Assembly: GCF_033568475.1 (NCBI RefSeq)
Contig: NC_133122.1
Span: 146,582,861-146,646,860 of the forward strand
Length of the DNA: 64,000 nt
Reading direction: 5' to 3'
Source of the DNA: Henckelia pumila
Lineage: Eukaryota > Streptophyta > Magnoliopsida > Lamiales > Gesneriaceae
The notes under the pieces were generated by a model. It was not told the origin of the DNA and made no database searches. It saw nothing but the letters and a program-made list of their open reading frames with translations. Numbering within the stretch: position 1 is the first letter of the stretch; each line of letters begins with the position of its first letter. Of the stretch, positions 62,203 to 64,000 are shown in pieces. The translations under genes and the position numbers were made by a program.

Positions 62203-63594
62203 TGTAGTAACCCGTATCCAGAATTAACGATTTATGAGTAATTAATAATACGATCATGTTTAGATGTAATAAAACATGATTAAGGGAGTCCCGGATGGAT
62301 TAACAGAGTTCAAAAATGGATTCAAAACGCTCAAAAATGGTTCGAGGGTTGTCGAGTTCGGAGGCTCCGAAGTCAGGGTTCGGAAGGTCCAAAGTCAGGG
62401 TTCGGACGATCCGAAGAGTGGTTCGGACGCTCCGAACGTGCTGCCGACAGTCGTCATGGATGACATCATTGTGCTGACGTAAGCAATGACGTATTATTGG
62501 GTTCGGACGACCCGAAGGCGAGATCGGACGGTCCGATCGTGTTCGGACGCTCCGAAGTCCAGTTCGGACGATCCGAACTCCGTCTATAAATAGGAGGGCC
62601 GAGATTCAGATTTAGACGCACCAATCACCTCTTCTCTCTCGATTCCTTAGCCTTCTAATTCAGATCTAGGGAATTCTAGGCATCCCATCGGGAATCCGGG
62701 AGTTGCATAGCGATCCAGGCGTCGTAGCGGAGCTGTGGCCTAGTTTTGAGGCAATCGACAGCAAAGGGCTAACGACGGACGAAAGTATAGCTTTTGCTTC
62801 CTAAAAATATTTAGGAGTATGCTTTAGCTTAGTTAAGGCTTTTAGAGCGCTATAATGATAGTAGTATTATTTGGCATTGTAGCGCGGATTATAGGCGTGG
62901 ACCTAGGGCTGATAGCACTTGCCTAGTATTTGAGGTACGAAAGTACTGTTCGAGATATCCTGACTGAGTATGCATGTATTATGTGACTGCATGATTTATA
63001 TGTCATTGATTTATGCTGCATGCATTTGCATATTGAGCTATCTCGTTCGAGATATCTATAGTAGGGTTTTACCCTATCCTGTTAGTGGTTGGACTTCCAT
63101 CGATTTGGATCCGGCATATCCACTGGTATTTTGGTATGGGAGCCACCTCCTGAAGAGAAGGCACAGCGTGCTACATACTAGGGCCCGGTCTGTTTCTGTT
63201 ATCTGATCTTTGACCTAGAGGTTATAGGGAGTTCACTTTGCATGCATGTATACTCATACTCTCGTGCTGAGCATTTTATGCTCACGTCTCGTACTCTGTG
63301 TTTCTGGACACCGTATTCCTTGGGACAGGTTTGCGATTGGACGAGGCGGGTGGATCCAAGAGGGGCTAGGCAGTGGTTGATCAGCCGGAGCTTCGTTTAG
63401 GTTTTTATTCTGTTGTTTTGGGTTTATACAGCTATTCGATTTGGTTGTATATTATTTTGGATATCTACAGATTCTTTTTCTTGGGATTGTATAAATGTTA
63501 TGGCTTTCCGCAGTTGAATTCTGATTTCTGTTTAATTAAGTTAATTGCATGCCTAAGTTTTGTTTAGTAGGTGATCCGGGTAAGGGTCACTACA
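62203..63594 (+). repeat. 3' LTR of the Ty3/gypsy element
   Basis: 1392 bp, 81 bp longer than the 5' LTR. The difference lies in U3, where there are eight palindromic modules (about 62354-62576) instead of five. The TATAAATAG box is at 62585-62593. Confidence 0.92.
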
Positions 63595-63599
63595 CATAT

Positions 63600-63990
63600 G
63601 ACCTCCATAACGAATCAATAGATAACGATTATGTGGCACACCGTTCTTCTGAACTGTTCGCCCATTATCTCTACGTCTATAGACTGGGTATCCATCCTCA
63701 TCTAGTGATGTGACGTCAACAAACTTTTTTGGAAAATGTTTTGTGCAACGACCATATGACATGCATGGAGAATTCTTTCTTGCCGCACCGCATGGACCAT
63801 GAATCATGAAGTCACGTACAACCACATGATAAATTGGATCCTCTTTCTCATCAGGAATTTCAGCTGAAATTATATCGTTTATTGCCTCTACACCTGGAAA
63901 TTTGTCTTTTTTATGAAAAAAAAGATAAGAATGTACGCGTGAGGTAATCCTCACTTCTAAAATTCCATCGTATATATAACTGTAATAAGG
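63600..63990 (-). pseudogene. Helitron_like_N (Rep-side) region of the interrupted helicase gene
   Basis: The minus-strand frame reads HKKDKFPGVEAINDIISAEIPDEK, then a segment with MIHGPCG, SPCM, CTKHFPKKF, DGYPVYRRRDNGRTV and RYLLIRYGGHM. These are conserved in plant Helitron helicases. A frameshift near 63920 separates the LPHA-type motif at the right from the rest. The frame stops being Helitron at 63599, the edge of the LTR insertion, and the following residues resume at 56270. Confidence 0.82.
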
Positions 63991-64000
63991 TTAATAAATA

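Larger units (their letters stand above)
56276..63594 (+). mobile_element. Ty3/gypsy LTR retrotransposon, Tekay/Del-like chromovirus form
   Basis: The 7319-bp element has a perfect 5-bp target duplication CATAT (56271-56275 and 63595-63599) and LTRs starting TGTAGTAACCCG and ending GTCACTACA. The initiator-Met primer-binding site is TGGTATCAGAGC (57591-57602), and the polypurine tract AGTGGGGGAGAA lies at 62191-62202. The order gag, protease, RT, RNase H, integrase and a chromodomain-like C-terminus fits Ty3/gypsy. Several stops and at least two frameshifts make it non-autonomous. It is inserted in the Helitron helicase gene. Confidence 0.93.
53576..64000 (-). mobile_element. Minus-strand Helitron with PIF1-type helicase, interrupted by a Ty3/gypsy element
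   Basis: The 3' terminus lies at 53576. Read on the minus strand, the hairpin TCGTGC/GCACGA (53602-53588, loop ATC) is followed by an 8-base gap, then CTAG (53579-53576) and T. Upstream on the minus strand are the helicase and Rep-type domains (separate entries). The 56276-63594 insertion divides them, and the gene runs off the right edge of the window. The 5' terminus is outside the window. Confidence 0.75.

Overview
This is a plant nuclear window, and a eudicot by its protein families. The evidence is intron-rich genes with GT-AG introns plus one AT-AC intron, long AT-rich spacers, TATA-box promoters, and nested LTR retrotransposons, Helitrons, hAT-type elements and microsatellites. Several dispersed repeats, notably one with 'gagacggtct' ends, look like families I associate with Lamiales. 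That placement is from memory and is weak.

Left part (1-27 kb), host genes. (1) A leucine aminopeptidase of family M17 (2201-6914, +, nine coding exons, 584 aa). (2) A protein of the endonuclease/exonuclease/phosphatase (EEP) fold (8575-14172, +, seven coding exons, 308 aa). One of its introns has U12-type AT-AC signals, and its EEP active-site motifs look substituted. (3) A group II cyclic nucleotide-gated channel like CNGC5/6/9 (21834-16006, -, seven coding exons, 728 aa), transcribed towards gene 2. (4) A single-exon 117-aa proline-rich protein with one membrane segment (27073-26720, -). All four splice models were built by hand from splice sites and frame continuity. The exon sums divide exactly by three and end at a stop.

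Middle part (27-40 kb). A 332-bp tandem duplication, then a Helitron whose 3' end is at 33755. It carries a fragment of the Helitron Rep/helicase gene and a replication protein A 70-kDa-like gene with a broken frame. Next come a 1.1-kb TIR element with a hairpin end and an early-nodulin-like phytocyanin gene (37346-36498, -, two exons, 177 aa). AT-rich spacer follows, with a 0.84-kb TIR-like element.

Right part (40.8-64 kb), nested transposons. (a) A truncated Ty3/gypsy LTR-plus-gag fragment, interrupted by a 450-bp hAT-type element with an 8-bp target duplication. (b) An 8.3-kb minus-strand LTR element (44237-52531, target duplication CTAGC) with no recognisable gag-pol, interrupted by a copia-like solo LTR (46607-48449, target duplication GCAAG). 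(c) A minus-strand Helitron helicase gene (PIF1 type, 3' end at 53576) split by a 7.3-kb Tekay/Del-like Ty3/gypsy element (56276-63594, target duplication CATAT). That element is structurally complete, but its gag-pol has several stops and frameshifts.

No host pathway links the genes; they are ordinary single-gene neighbours. The most unusual signals are the AT-AC intron with the substituted EEP active site, the palindromic module arrays in the U3 regions of two different LTR families (copy number differs between the two LTRs of one element), and the conserved geometry of the Helitron 3' ends. I saw no tRNA or rRNA gene and no CRISPR array.
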